Below, one piece after another: positions 18,943 to 27,800 of a stretch of DNA of 64,000 bases. Within the stretch, counting starts at the first letter, position 1. Each line of letters starts with the position of its first letter. A program made the position numbers and the translations under genes. The DNA lies in contig NZ_JAKFFT010000010.1 of assembly GCF_021502655.1 (NCBI RefSeq), positions 226,836-290,835 on the forward strand, given 5' to 3'. The notes beneath the pieces were generated by a model that was not told where the DNA came from, searched no databases, and worked only from the letters and a program-made list of their open reading frames with translations. The stretch is from Dyadobacter sp. CY347 (GTDB lineage: Bacteria > Bacteroidota > Bacteroidia > Cytophagales > Spirosomataceae).

Positions 18943-20289
18943 ATGACCAAATGCTTCATCAAGCACGGGCTTTTATTGCTTATACTTTTTTTATCAGGTT
19001 GCGATAAAAAAGATTCTTCCGGTTCGGTAACGACGCCTGAAAAAGTCGATTCGACGGATAAATTTCCAATAATATCTGACGATGAGCTCCTTACACTTGT
19101 TCAAAAGCAAACATTCAAGTATTTCTGGGATTTCGGACATCCGGTTAGTGGACTTGCGCGTGAGCGGAATTCTTCGGGTGATATAGTAACCTCAGGCGGA
19201 AGCGGATTTGGCATCATGACCATTCCGATCGCGATTGAACGCGAGTTCATTACGCGGGAACAGGGTTTGGAAAGAATGCAGAAAATAGTGGCTTTCCTCA
19301 AAGACAAATCACAAAAATTTCACGGCGCTTTTCCGCATTGGCTCAATGGTGCAACCGGCGCTGCTGTGGCATTTAGTCAAAAAGATAATGGGGCTGATCT
19401 GGTGGAAACCTCTTTTCTGGTTCAGGGCTTGCTAACAGCACGGCAGTACTTTTCTGCGTCAACGCCAGCTGAAACGGCTTTGAGAAAAGACATTAATGTG
19501 ATTTGGGAAGGTGTTGAGTGGGATTGGTTCAGGAAAGGCAATGAAAATGTGCTTTACTGGCATTGGAGCCCGGATTATAAATGGGAAATGAACCACCAGA
19601 TCAAAGGCTGGAACGAATGCCTGATCACATATGCCCTCGCCGCTTCATCGCCTACGCATGCAATTCCTAAGATTGTGTATGACAAAGGCTGGACCAATGA
19701 TGGCAGCTTTATGAATGGAAGCGCTTATTATGGACTCACGCTTCCGCTCGGCGAGCCGTCCGGAGGGCCGCTCTTCTTTTCGCACTATTCGTTTCTTGGG
19801 CTAAACCCGACCGAACTTACTGATCAATACACCAATTATTTTACCCAAAATAAGGCACATGCCTTAATCAACTACAATTATTGCAAAGCGGATCCAAAAG
19901 ATTACGGATACAGCGACCAATGCTGGGGCTTGACTGCATGCGACATCCCAAATGGCTATAATGCCAATTCTCCAACCAACGATAGAAGCGTCATTGCGCC
20001 TACGGCTGCACTTTCCTCGTTCCCATACACGCCGAACGAGTCTATGCAGGCTTTGAAATACTTTTATTACAAACTCGGCGATCAGCTTTGGGGTGATTAT
20101 GGCTTTTATGATTCATTTTCCATAAAAGAACAGTGGGTTGCCGACTCCTATCTTGCCATTGATCAAGGTCCTATCATCATTATGATTGAAAACCACCGCA
20201 GCGGCTTGCCCTGGAAGCTTTTTATGAGTGCGCCGGAAATCAAGTCCGGCATGAAAAAATTGGGATTTAGCAGTCCAAATCTCAATTAG
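18943..20289 (+). CDS. GH144-type glucanase lipoprotein (glycoamylase-like domain), predicted endo-beta-1,2-glucanase
   Basis: A 448-residue protein with a lipoprotein signal (LLILFLSGCDKKDSSGS, Cys about 20), so probably outer-membrane anchored. The body is an (alpha/alpha)6-barrel glycoamylase-like domain. Family-typical blocks include LVQKQTFKYFWDFGHPVSGL, FHGAFPHWLNGATG, LVETSFLVQGLLTARQYF, GPLFFSHYSFLGLNPTEL, ALSSFPYTPNESMQALKYFY and IDQGPIIIMIENHRSGLPW. Known members of this family in Chitinophaga and relatives are GH144 endo-beta-1,2-glucanases, which is the basis for the substrate prediction. The next gene is a close paralogue. Confidence 0.82.
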   Translation: MTKCFIKHGLLLLILFLSGCDKKDSSGSVTTPEKVDSTDKFPIISDDELLTLVQKQTFKYFWDFGHPVSGLARERNSSGDIVTSGGSGFGIMTIPIAIEREFITREQGLERMQKIVAFLKDKSQKFHGAFPHWLNGATGAAVAFSQKDNGADLVETSFLVQGLLTARQYFSASTPAETALRKDINVIWEGVEWDWFRKGNENVLYWHWSPDYKWEMNHQIKGWNECLITYALAASSPTHAIPKIVYDKGWTNDGSFMNGSAYYGLTLPLGEPSGGPLFFSHYSFLGLNPTELTDQYTNYFTQNKAHALINYNYCKADPKDYGYSDQCWGLTACDIPNGYNANSPTNDRSVIAPTAALSSFPYTPNESMQALKYFYYKLGDQLWGDYGFYDSFSIKEQWVADSYLAIDQGPIIIMIENHRSGLPWKLFMSAPEIKSGMKKLGFSSPNLN

Positions 20290-20312
20290 ACAATTATTTA
20301 ATCAACGAAATC

Positions 20313-21692
20313 ATGAAGATATCCTGCTATTGCCTTACCTGCATATGCCTGCTCCTCTTGTTTACACATGACGGTTTTGGACAAAAGAAAAAAAACAATG
20401 TTACCAAGTCAACTGCTTTTAATCCGGCAGAACGACCTAAAAATTTATCCGATACAGCACTATTAGAGTTAGTACAAAAACAAACATTCCGCTATTTCTG
20501 GGAATTCGGGCATCCGGTCAGCGGAATGGCACGGGAGCGGAGCAACATTGCTTATGACTATGGCGATGAAGTAGTAACAATCGGCGGGACGGGATTTGGC
20601 ATTATGGCCATGATCGTGGCGGCAGAAAGAGGATGGCAACCGCGGGATTCCGTCTCAGCAAGGCTTTTGAAAATGATGAAATTCCTGTCAAAAGCAGACC
20701 ATTACCACGGCATATTCCCACATTGGCTCAATGGTGCAACCGGCAAAATTGTGCCTTTTGGCCGCAAAGATGATGGCGGGGACCTGGTAGAAAGTTCTTT
20801 CCTTTTCCAGGGAATGTTAGCCGCCAGGCAATATTTTGACCGGGATAATGATGTGGAAAGAGATCTCAGGAACCGCATCCAGTGGATATGGAGCGAGGCT
20901 GAATGGAATTGGTATACAAGAGGAAATCCCAACCAGCTCTATTGGCATTGGAGCCCGAACAACGGCTGGGCGATGAATTTTGAGTTGAGAGGTTATAATG
21001 AGACATTGATCACATATGTTATGGCCGCTTCTTCGCCCCGCTATCCCATCACAGCGCAGGTTTACGACAAATGCTGGGCGCAAAGTGACCATTTCAAAAA
21101 CGGCAAAGAATATCATGGTATAAAACTTCCCCTGGGTTTTGAATATGGCGGACCGCTTTTTTTCGCACATTATTCATTCTTAGGCCTCGACCCAAGAAAA
21201 CTGAAAGACCAGTATGCTGATTATTGGGAGCAGAATGTGAATCACTCTTTAATTAATTACAAACATTGCGTTGCCAATCCCGGCAAGTTCAAAGGTTACG
21301 GCGAAAATAGCTGGGGACTCACAGCCAGTGACACCTACAACGGCTATAATGCGCATTCCCCGACGAACGATTTTGGCACCATCACACCGACGGCAGCGCT
21401 TTCTTCATTTCCTTACACGCCGGAGCAATCAATGAAAGCATTGCGTCATTTTTATGATGATTTGGGTGACAAAATTTGGAGTGAATATGGCTTTACAGAT
21501 GCATTCAATGAAAGCCAGAACTGGTATGCCAAATCACATCTTGCCATAGATCAGGGGCCGATCATTGTAATGATAGAAAATTACAGGACGGGCTTGCTTT
21601 GGAAACTGTTCATGAAAGATCCGGATGTTCAGACCGGGCTTAAAAAACTGGGTTTTGAAAGTCCTGCGCTGGAAATAAGCAGCAAAAATTAA
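20313..21692 (+). CDS. Second GH144-type glucanase, secreted/periplasmic paralogue
   Basis: A 459-residue protein starting 24 bp after its paralogue and sharing nearly every conserved block: LVQKQTFRYFWEFGHPVSGM, YHGIFPHWLNGATGKIVPFG, GPLFFAHYSFLGLDPRKL, ALSSFPYTPEQSMKALRHFY and IDQGPIIVMIENYRTGLLW. The leader (MKISCYCLTCICLLLLFTHD then GFGQKKK) looks like an ordinary signal peptide rather than a lipobox. This copy is therefore probably soluble in the periplasm while the first is lipid-anchored. A division of labour between surface depolymerisation and periplasmic trimming is inference. No GH3 or GH94 enzyme for finishing beta-1,2-oligosaccharides is in the window. Confidence 0.82.
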   Translation: MKISCYCLTCICLLLLFTHDGFGQKKKNNVTKSTAFNPAERPKNLSDTALLELVQKQTFRYFWEFGHPVSGMARERSNIAYDYGDEVVTIGGTGFGIMAMIVAAERGWQPRDSVSARLLKMMKFLSKADHYHGIFPHWLNGATGKIVPFGRKDDGGDLVESSFLFQGMLAARQYFDRDNDVERDLRNRIQWIWSEAEWNWYTRGNPNQLYWHWSPNNGWAMNFELRGYNETLITYVMAASSPRYPITAQVYDKCWAQSDHFKNGKEYHGIKLPLGFEYGGPLFFAHYSFLGLDPRKLKDQYADYWEQNVNHSLINYKHCVANPGKFKGYGENSWGLTASDTYNGYNAHSPTNDFGTITPTAALSSFPYTPEQSMKALRHFYDDLGDKIWSEYGFTDAFNESQNWYAKSHLAIDQGPIIVMIENYRTGLLWKLFMKDPDVQTGLKKLGFESPALEISSKN

Positions 21693-21712
21693 CCCGTTAT
21701 TTACTAAAATTG

Positions 21713-21748
21713 ACAGAAAGACCGGCCCTATGCTGGTCTTTCTGTTTT
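21713..21748 (+). terminator. Intrinsic terminator of the glucanase genes
   Basis: ACAGAAAGACC (21713-21723) pairs with GGTCTTTCTGT (21735-21745), and inner GGC/GCT add a wobble-extended stem; TTTTA follows. It marks the probable end of the glycan-utilisation transcript. Confidence 0.82.
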
Positions 21749-21754
21749 ATAAAA

Positions 21755-21762
21755 TATGTTTG
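21755..21762 (+). promoter_or_regulatory. Promoter -7 element of the kelch gene
   Basis: TATGTTTG is a perfect TAnnTTTG match lying directly after the preceding terminator. Predicted transcription start is near 21769, about 65 bases before the chosen ATG at 21834. Confidence 0.45.
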
Positions 21763-21833
21763 TACCTTGATGCATGTTTCCGGCTAAGTATTTCATCAAA
21801 AATGCTTCCCTAACCCACATCAAACAAGAAAAG

Positions 21834-22814
21834 ATGAACGCAAATCTAAAAACCTCCTTATTCCTGATTGCCCTGAACCTACTGATCCTGCCTGCGTATG
21901 CACAGATCTGGACGGTGTCGGAACCGGAAAATCTTCCTGAAAAAAGGCATGAAAATGCGATGGCAACGGTAAACGGCAAATTGTATCTTTTAGGTGGCCG
22001 TGGTGTGAAACCCGTTGACGAATATGACTTCAAAAAAGATTCCTGGTCACATTTGAAAGAGACGCCGCTGGAAATGAGCCATTTTCAGGCAATTACTTAT
22101 AAGAATGAAATTTACGTTCTAGGCGCATTTACAGGCGGTTATCCGCATGAAACACCGATTCCAAATATTTACATTTTTAACCCGATAAAAAATGAATGGC
22201 GTAAAGGAGCTGCGATTCCGGAGAATCGTTTGCGCGGAGCTGCGGGAGCATTTGTATTAAATGATAAAATCTACCTGGTATGCGGCATTCAGGATGGACA
22301 TTGGGACGGACAAGTTACCTGGTTCGACGAATTTGACCCGGCAACAAACACCTGGAAAACACTTCCAGACGCACCCCGGCCAAGGGATCACGTACAAGTG
22401 GCTGTTTTAGACAACAAATTATATGTTGCCGGCGGACGCTTATCCACCGCCCGCATTAACCAGGTTTTGAATACAGTGATTAAGGAAGTAGATGTATATG
22501 ATTTCAAAACTGGCAAATGGTCGACGATGGATGAGTCCAATAATCTGCCTACGTTGAGAGCAGGCAACACGACGGTGGTTTATGGCAACAAAATCCTGAT
22601 CATTGGCGGCGAAAGTGACGCGCATGTGGAAGCCTATAAGGAAGTTGAAGCGTTTAATACGCAAACACAAAAATGGGAAAAACTGCCTTCACTGCATCAG
22701 GGACGTCATGGAACGCAGGCAGTCTCATTGAATAAGAAAATCTTTATTGCTGCGGGATCTGCCAACAGAGGCGGCGGTCCGGAGTTGAACGACATGGAAG
22801 TTCTGGACAAATAA
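21834..22814 (+). CDS. Secreted kelch-repeat beta-propeller protein
   Basis: The ATG at 21834 gives a signal peptide (MNANLKTSLFLIALNLLILP then AYAQ); an upstream ATG at 21774 would bury it. The mature part (about 300 residues) contains six kelch blades with the GG...Y...W signature: ENAMATVNGKLYLLGGRGVK, YVLGAFTGGYPHETPI, AVLDNKLYVAGGRLS, TVVYGNKILIIGGESDAHVE and SLNKKIFIAAGSANRGGG. Kelch propellers occur in sialate epimerases, galactose oxidases and binding proteins. No residue here decides between catalysis and binding. The terminator and promoter between it and the glucanases suggest separate transcription. Confidence 0.8.
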   Translation: MNANLKTSLFLIALNLLILPAYAQIWTVSEPENLPEKRHENAMATVNGKLYLLGGRGVKPVDEYDFKKDSWSHLKETPLEMSHFQAITYKNEIYVLGAFTGGYPHETPIPNIYIFNPIKNEWRKGAAIPENRLRGAAGAFVLNDKIYLVCGIQDGHWDGQVTWFDEFDPATNTWKTLPDAPRPRDHVQVAVLDNKLYVAGGRLSTARINQVLNTVIKEVDVYDFKTGKWSTMDESNNLPTLRAGNTTVVYGNKILIIGGESDAHVEAYKEVEAFNTQTQKWEKLPSLHQGRHGTQAVSLNKKIFIAAGSANRGGGPELNDMEVLDK

Positions 22815-22850
22815 CATTGAAATTAACCTCGATACGAAAACATTTTTTAG

Positions 22851-24488
22851 ATGCGGAAAATACTGGTTTGCTTATTCCTATTGGCCACTAACATAAGCTG
22901 GGCGCAAGACAAAAAATTCACTCATGCCGATACGTTGCGAGGCTCTGTCACGCCGGAAAGGGTTTGGTGGGATTTGACTTATTATCATTTAAGTGTGCGC
23001 CCCAACGCCCAGGACAGCACATTGACCGGCTCAACAAAAGTGGTTTATAAGGTTCTGAAACCGTCTCAAACCCTGCAAATCGACTTGCAGGAGCCGCTAC
23101 AAATTACCAAGGTTACGCAGGATGGCGAATCACTCACTTACAAGCGTGATGGCAATGCTTTTTTTATCACATTGACAAAAAAACAAGAAGCCGGAAAAGC
23201 CGAAACCATAGAAGTGTTTTATTCAGGAAAACCACGATTGGCCAAACGACCGCCTTGGGATGGAGGCGTGCAATGGGTGCCGGACGGGAAGGGCAATACG
23301 ATCATTTCAACATCCTGCCAGGGCTTGGGATCCAGCGTATGGTGGCCTTGCAAGGATCACATGTATGACGAGCCCGACAGCATGCTCATCAGCATTACCG
23401 TTCCCAAAAACATGATGGATGTTTCAAATGGTAACCTCAGGTCGGTTGTAGAGAACGATGACGATTCGCATACATTCAATTGGGCGGTTCAAAATCCGAT
23501 CAACAACTATGGCGTGAATATGAATGTGGCTAATTATGTGAGCTGGAAAGAATCATACAAAGGTGAAAAGGGAGATTTAGCATTAAGTTATTATGTGCTG
23601 CCTCAAAACCTGGAAAAAGCGAAGCAACAATTCAAGCAGGCGCCTCAGATGTTGAAGGCTTTTGAGCATTGGTTTGGGCCATATCCTTTTTATGAAGACG
23701 GATATAAGCTCGTGGAAGTGCCATATCTAGGCATGGAGCACCAGAGTTCGGTAACATATGGAAATGCTTATAAAATGGGCTATTTAGGCAGAGATCTGTC
23801 CAACACTGGCTGGGGCTTGAAGTGGGATTTCATTATCATTCACGAAAGTGGCCATGAATGGTTTGCCAACAACATTACTTATAAGGATGTTGCCGATATG
23901 TGGGTCCATGAAGGATTTACGAATTATTCAGAAAATCTTTACACAGAATTTTACTTCGGCAAAGAGGCTGGCGCTGATTATGTGGTTGGAACAAGGGCAT
24001 TGATTGCTAACGACATTCCTATTATCGGCACTCACGGCGTGAATCAGGAGGGATCGAGGGATATGTATTACAAAGGCGGGAATATGCTCCATACGATCCG
24101 GCAAGTTGTGAATGACGATGAAAAATGGAGAGGGATACTTCGTGGCCTGAACAAGACTTTTTATCACCAGACTGTTGACGGATCACAAATTGAAGCTTAC
24201 GTAAGCGATCATGCTGGAAGGAACATTACCAAAATTTTCGATCAATATTTGCGCGATGTTCGGATTCCGGTTTTTGAATATTCGTTTGGTAATAAAGGAC
24301 TTCAATATCGCTGGGCCAATGTTGTAGAGGGATTTGATATGCCAATTAAAGTGAAGATAGGCGGCAAAGACGAATTTCTTTATCCGACAAGCAATTGGCA
24401 AAACCTTAAAACAAAAGGCATTAAGACACTTATTGTTGACAAGAACTTTTATGTAGAGTCAAAGGAAACGAAGCAGGCGTCAATGTAG
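22851..24488 (+). CDS. Secreted M1-family zinc aminopeptidase
   Basis: A 545-residue protein with a signal peptide (MRKILVCLFLLATNISWAQ). It has the N-terminal saddle-like domain of M1 peptidases and a thermolysin-like catalytic domain. The zinc site is HESGH (His331 and His335) plus Glu354 in WVHEGFTNYSE, with exactly 18 residues between HEXXH and the Glu. The substrate-side GMEHQSSVTYG corresponds to the GAMEN-type exopeptidase loop. The long C-terminal helical domain of E. coli PepN is missing, as in other short M1 proteins. Its 3' end overlaps the convergent thiamine pyrophosphokinase gene by 9 bp. Confidence 0.92.
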   Translation: MRKILVCLFLLATNISWAQDKKFTHADTLRGSVTPERVWWDLTYYHLSVRPNAQDSTLTGSTKVVYKVLKPSQTLQIDLQEPLQITKVTQDGESLTYKRDGNAFFITLTKKQEAGKAETIEVFYSGKPRLAKRPPWDGGVQWVPDGKGNTIISTSCQGLGSSVWWPCKDHMYDEPDSMLISITVPKNMMDVSNGNLRSVVENDDDSHTFNWAVQNPINNYGVNMNVANYVSWKESYKGEKGDLALSYYVLPQNLEKAKQQFKQAPQMLKAFEHWFGPYPFYEDGYKLVEVPYLGMEHQSSVTYGNAYKMGYLGRDLSNTGWGLKWDFIIIHESGHEWFANNITYKDVADMWVHEGFTNYSENLYTEFYFGKEAGADYVVGTRALIANDIPIIGTHGVNQEGSRDMYYKGGNMLHTIRQVVNDDEKWRGILRGLNKTFYHQTVDGSQIEAYVSDHAGRNITKIFDQYLRDVRIPVFEYSFGNKGLQYRWANVVEGFDMPIKVKIGGKDEFLYPTSNWQNLKTKGIKTLIVDKNFYVESKETKQASM

Positions 24489-25148
24489 GTCCCAGCATTC
24501 CATAATCAAAAGATCTCCCTTTTTAGCCGAAACCCTGACCATTCCATCCACCTCAGCCTGATTGCTGTTCCCTGTGCGATGGCCCAAAGTCAGGGTTTCG
24601 TTATATAGGTTGTATTTCAATCCGCTGGTTTCAATGCCTTCAACTGCTCCAACGGGAATTAACGAAATTGGTGTTCCCGCCACATACCATTTTTCAAAAG
24701 TGCCTGATAATGGGAAGATTTTAGAATAATCATCAAACATAACCAACCGTATCCGATCCTTATAACGGACCATATTGGTAATGTTTGTAATTTCATGATC
24801 AGCCCGTCGGCCAGTTGCCCAGACAATGTTTGCAGCTGGAAAACCTCTGCCTATCAAAAAGTCAATTGCCTTTTCTAAATCTGTCTTCTCCTGGTCGGGC
24901 GTGCTGATTATTTCAATCGGGTGTTGTCTTTCGGAAATTGCGTCAAAATCATGCTCCTGATCAAAGTCACCCATCCAGACATCGACTTTAATCCCTAAAT
25001 CAAGGACTCTGTAAATAGCATGATCCAAAACAACTATGAAGGGGCTCCATTCGAGCAATTGGCCCAGTAGTTCAGGAGAACAGGCTTCCCCATTAGCAAT
25101 AATTAAAGCAGGTTCCTGCTTCTCCCGAACGATATGGTGAGATGACAT
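24480..25148 (-). CDS. thiN: Thiamine pyrophosphokinase
   Basis: A 222-residue protein predicted to transfer pyrophosphate from ATP to thiamine, forming thiamine diphosphate. Family features are the acidic VDVWMGDFDQE motif, PDQEKTDLEKAIDFLIGRG and ATGRRADHEITNI, followed by a beta-rich thiamine-binding C-terminal domain (SLIPVGAVEGIETSGLKYNL). The length fits the family. A small coiled-coil ORF lies 3 bp upstream and probably shares its transcript. No other thiamine gene is nearby. Confidence 0.88.
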   Translation of the reverse strand: MSSHHIVREKQEPALIIANGEACSPELLGQLLEWSPFIVVLDHAIYRVLDLGIKVDVWMGDFDQEHDFDAISERQHPIEIISTPDQEKTDLEKAIDFLIGRGFPAANIVWATGRRADHEITNITNMVRYKDRIRLVMFDDYSKIFPLSGTFEKWYVAGTPISLIPVGAVEGIETSGLKYNLYNETLTLGHRTGNSNQAEVDGMVRVSAKKGDLLIMECWDLH

Positions 25149-25151
25149 TAG

Positions 25152-25358
25152 TTACAATTTATTCTTAACAAGGGTAACAAGCTCCGTAAGGACGGTGTGG
25201 ATCTGCACGAAATGTCGTTCCTCGATCCGTGCCAAACGCTCTTCGATCTGTTGGAATCGTCTATCGATTTGATCGAATTTTACATTTGTCACAGCGATTT
25301 GCTTTCCGTGTTCATTGACAATGTTTTCCAGCATTTGCAATTTCTCTTCTAAGTACAT
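25152..25358 (-). CDS. Small coiled-coil protein of unknown function
   Basis: A 68-residue ORF with a nearly continuous heptad pattern (LEEKLQMLENIVNEHG, FQQIEERLARIEERH). It has no signal peptide or cysteines. The ATG at 25358 and the stop 3 bp before the thiamine pyrophosphokinase start suggest a two-gene transcript. I do not recognise a family. Codon use looks normal and no larger gene overlaps it, so I consider it real. Confidence 0.6.
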   Translation of the reverse strand: MYLEEKLQMLENIVNEHGKQIAVTNVKFDQIDRRFQQIEERLARIEERHFVQIHTVLTELVTLVKNKL

Positions 25359-25463
25359 AAAAATCTCGTTATATGTTAAACAATGAATACGACACTACAG
25401 CTTGTAGCGCGCCGTCTGTTTAGACGTCCATTAATCAAAAAAGTAACGAGAAACGTGAGTAAA

Positions 25464-26291
25464 TTAAATCTTGATCGCCTTAGCTTCGTTCCAATATACA
25501 TCCATTTCTTCCAATGTCATATCTGATAGCGACCGGCCTTTTGCGCGGGCTGCCTCTTCCAGATATTGAAAGCGCTTTATAAATTTTTTATTCGTGCGTT
25601 CTAGCGCCGTCTCCGGATTAATGTCAACAAATCTGGAATAATTGACCAGTGAAAATAATAGATCCCCAAATTCTCCTTCCGCCTCTTTCTGATCGATCAC
25701 CTCGCCGTTTTCAATGTTGAAATTCTCTTTAAATTCTTGAAGTTCTTCTTCGACTTTATTCCAAACCTGCTGTTTTTCATCCCAGTCAAATCCTACGCCT
25801 CGTGCTTTTTCCTGAATACGCATGGCTTTGACCAGCGCAGGCAGCGAACCAGGCACACCGGATAAAACAGATTTATTTCCTTCCTTCAACTTCAGCTTTT
25901 CCCAATTCTGCTTCACAGCTTCTTCATCCTCGGCCACAAAATCTCCGTAAATGTGCGGATGCCGTGAAATAAGTTTTTCAGAAATGCCTTCTAAGACATC
26001 CTTGATATCAAAATGACCTGCTCCCTGGTTTTCAGAGGCTATTTTGGCATAAAAAACAATATGCAGCAAAACGTCTCCCAGCTCCTTTTTAATCTCTGGC
26101 AAATCATTTTCCAGGATCGAATCAGACAGCTCGTATGTTTCCTCAATAGTCAAATGACGAAGTGTATCCATTGTCTGCTTCCGGTCCCATGGGCATTGTT
26201 CCCGAAGCTCGTCCATAATGGTTAAAAGCCTGTCGAAGGCCATCAACTGCTCCTGACGGCGCGCTGGCAAATCATTAAATTGCTTTTCCAT
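25464..26291 (-). CDS. mazG: Nucleoside triphosphate pyrophosphohydrolase MazG
   Basis: A 275-residue all-alpha NTP pyrophosphohydrolase that hydrolyses (d)NTPs to monophosphates. Two MazG domains are visible. The first is complete, with CPWDRKQTMDTLRHLTIEET, YELSDSILENDLPEIKKELG and DVLLHIVFYAKIA (EEXE plus EXXD metal ligands). The second (about 165-265) has GFDWDEKQQVWNKVEEELQE and EGEFGDLLFSLVNYSRF. The length matches E. coli-type MazG. It is not paired with MazEF here. Upstream lies the PaaI thioesterase on the same strand. Confidence 0.95.
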   Translation of the reverse strand: MEKQFNDLPARRQEQLMAFDRLLTIMDELREQCPWDRKQTMDTLRHLTIEETYELSDSILENDLPEIKKELGDVLLHIVFYAKIASENQGAGHFDIKDVLEGISEKLISRHPHIYGDFVAEDEEAVKQNWEKLKLKEGNKSVLSGVPGSLPALVKAMRIQEKARGVGFDWDEKQQVWNKVEEELQEFKENFNIENGEVIDQKEAEGEFGDLLFSLVNYSRFVDINPETALERTNKKFIKRFQYLEEAARAKGRSLSDMTLEEMDVYWNEAKAIKI

Positions 26292-26316
26292 AACACAAAG
26301 ATATGTCGCGCCAACA

Positions 26317-26799
26317 TTAGTCAGCGGACGGGGCGGGAATTTTAAAACTGGTCTGGATCATGTTACTCGTGCATTTGGCCACAATTCGTCCATCGGCCTT
26401 ATAAATCTGACCTTCTACATGAATGATATTTTTCCCCGTACGGATCACCTGGGACTTTGCAGTAAGGATTTCTCCGGGTAATGCAGGATTCAAAAAATCG
26501 CAATTCAGGTTTACCGAAGTAAATGCAAATTCCCTCCCGAGCGCATAAACCATTGTTCCGACGATATCATCCAAAATAGTCGATGCAATCCCTCCATGCA
26601 ATGTGCCCATTGGGTTACACATATCTTCGCGGACCTCATATTCGATCTCCATCGCCCCTTCCGAAACGTCGATCAATTTCCCATTCAGCCATTTGGCAAC
26701 CGGCGAAAAATTACTGACCATGTGTTTTCCCTTCAATTGCAGCAGTAATTCTATGCGACTGTTTGGCGGCAGATAGGGCGCATTAGCTTGTGGATCCAT
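26317..26799 (-). CDS. PaaI-family hotdog thioesterase
   Basis: A 160-residue single hotdog domain with the PaaI/HGG motif NPMGTLHGGIASTILDDIVG, followed by AFTSVNLNCDFLNPALPG. Such enzymes hydrolyse acyl- or aryl-CoA thioesters; the substrate cannot be read from the sequence. It is read divergently from the phosphosulfolactate synthase gene through a symmetric promoter pair and lies 25 bp upstream of mazG. Confidence 0.88.
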   Translation of the reverse strand: MDPQANAPYLPPNSRIELLLQLKGKHMVSNFSPVAKWLNGKLIDVSEGAMEIEYEVREDMCNPMGTLHGGIASTILDDIVGTMVYALGREFAFTSVNLNCDFLNPALPGEILTAKSQVIRTGKNIIHVEGQIYKADGRIVAKCTSNMIQTSFKIPAPSAD

Positions 26800-26906
26800 T
26801 CAAAAGTGATATGTTGATAGTTTGCAATGAGATGTTCTAAAAATAGTAATTATCATAGAAAGATGCATGGAAAAGAACCAATGATGTGGATTTAATTGCG
26901 ACGTAT

Positions 26907-26927
26907 CAAAGGTAATTACTACCTTTG
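26907..26927. promoter_or_regulatory. Symmetric divergent promoter: two facing TACCTTTG -7 boxes
   Basis: CAAAGGTA (26907-26914) is the minus-strand TACCTTTG and 26920-26927 is the plus-strand TACCTTTG, so the two boxes form a perfect 8-bp inverted repeat with a 5-bp centre. The left box points to the thioesterase, the right box to the phosphosulfolactate synthase. A TTG about 20 bases upstream of the right box supports it as a promoter. Two RNA polymerases could not occupy both boxes at once. Confidence 0.65.
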
Positions 26928-26963
26928 CGGAAGTTTTTGCCAGAGATAAAAGCATACCCATAT

Positions 26964-27758
26964 ATGAATTTTACGTTATCGCAAGTTCCTGCCCGTTCCG
27001 AAAAGCCCAGGAAAAAAGGGATCACCATGGTAATGGATAAAGGACTCAGTGTCAGGGAGACAGAAGATATGCTATCCATTGCATCTCCATATATTGATAT
27101 CGTAAAACTGGGCTGGGCGACGTCTTTTGTGAGTCCGAATCTCAATGAAAAACTTGCAGTCTACAAAAATGCAAACATTCCGGTTTACTTCGGCGGGACG
27201 CTTTTCGAAGCTTTCGTGGTAAGAAACCAGTTTGACGATTACCGGAAGCTGCTTGACAAGTATGATCTCAAATATGCAGAGGTTTCGGACGGTTCCATTG
27301 AGATGAACCAGGATGTGAAATGTGAATACATTCGTACGCTGGCCCAGCAGGTTACCGTTCTTTCGGAAGTGGGTTCAAAGGATGAGAATAAAATAATTCC
27401 TCCTTATAAATGGATCCAGCTGATCAAATCGGAGTTGGAGGCGGGTGCCTGGAAAGTGATCGGTGAAGCACGTGAGTCGGGTAATGTCGGTTTGTTTCGT
27501 GCGAGCGGAGAAGTGCGGCAGGGTTTGGTTGAGGAGATCCTGACCGAAATCGCATTCGAAGATATGCTTTGGGAAGCTCCCCAGAAATCACAGCAGGTTT
27601 GGTTTGTAAAGCTTTTAGGTGCAAATGTAAATCTGGGTAACATTGCTCCCAGTGAGCTGATCCCCCTCGAAACGATCCGCCTGGGATTGCGTGGTGATAC
27701 ATTCAATCACTTTCTGAACGCAAAGACCAAACAGAAATGGAAAATTGATTCCAAATAG
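26964..27758 (+). CDS. comA: Phosphosulfolactate synthase (ComA family)
   Basis: A 264-residue TIM-barrel protein from the ATG at 26964 (an upstream non-ATG extension to 26925 would overlap the promoter). ComA adds sulfite to phosphoenolpyruvate to give phosphosulfolactate. Family blocks visible include KKGITMVMDKGLSVRETEDM, YIDIVKLGWATSFVSP, IPVYFGGTLFEAF, YAEVSDGSIEMNQDVKCEYI, GAWKVIGEARESGNVGLF and LGANVNLGNIAPSELIPLET. In methanogens this is the first step of coenzyme M synthesis. In Bacteroidota, which lack coenzyme M, a role in supplying sulfolactate or cysteate for sulfonolipids is plausible but unproven here. It appears monocistronic. Confidence 0.88.
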   Translation: MNFTLSQVPARSEKPRKKGITMVMDKGLSVRETEDMLSIASPYIDIVKLGWATSFVSPNLNEKLAVYKNANIPVYFGGTLFEAFVVRNQFDDYRKLLDKYDLKYAEVSDGSIEMNQDVKCEYIRTLAQQVTVLSEVGSKDENKIIPPYKWIQLIKSELEAGAWKVIGEARESGNVGLFRASGEVRQGLVEEILTEIAFEDMLWEAPQKSQQVWFVKLLGANVNLGNIAPSELIPLETIRLGLRGDTFNHFLNAKTKQKWKIDSK

Positions 27759-27800
27759 CTTTAGGGCCCTTCAAAATATTAGTTCACAAAAAACATAGCT

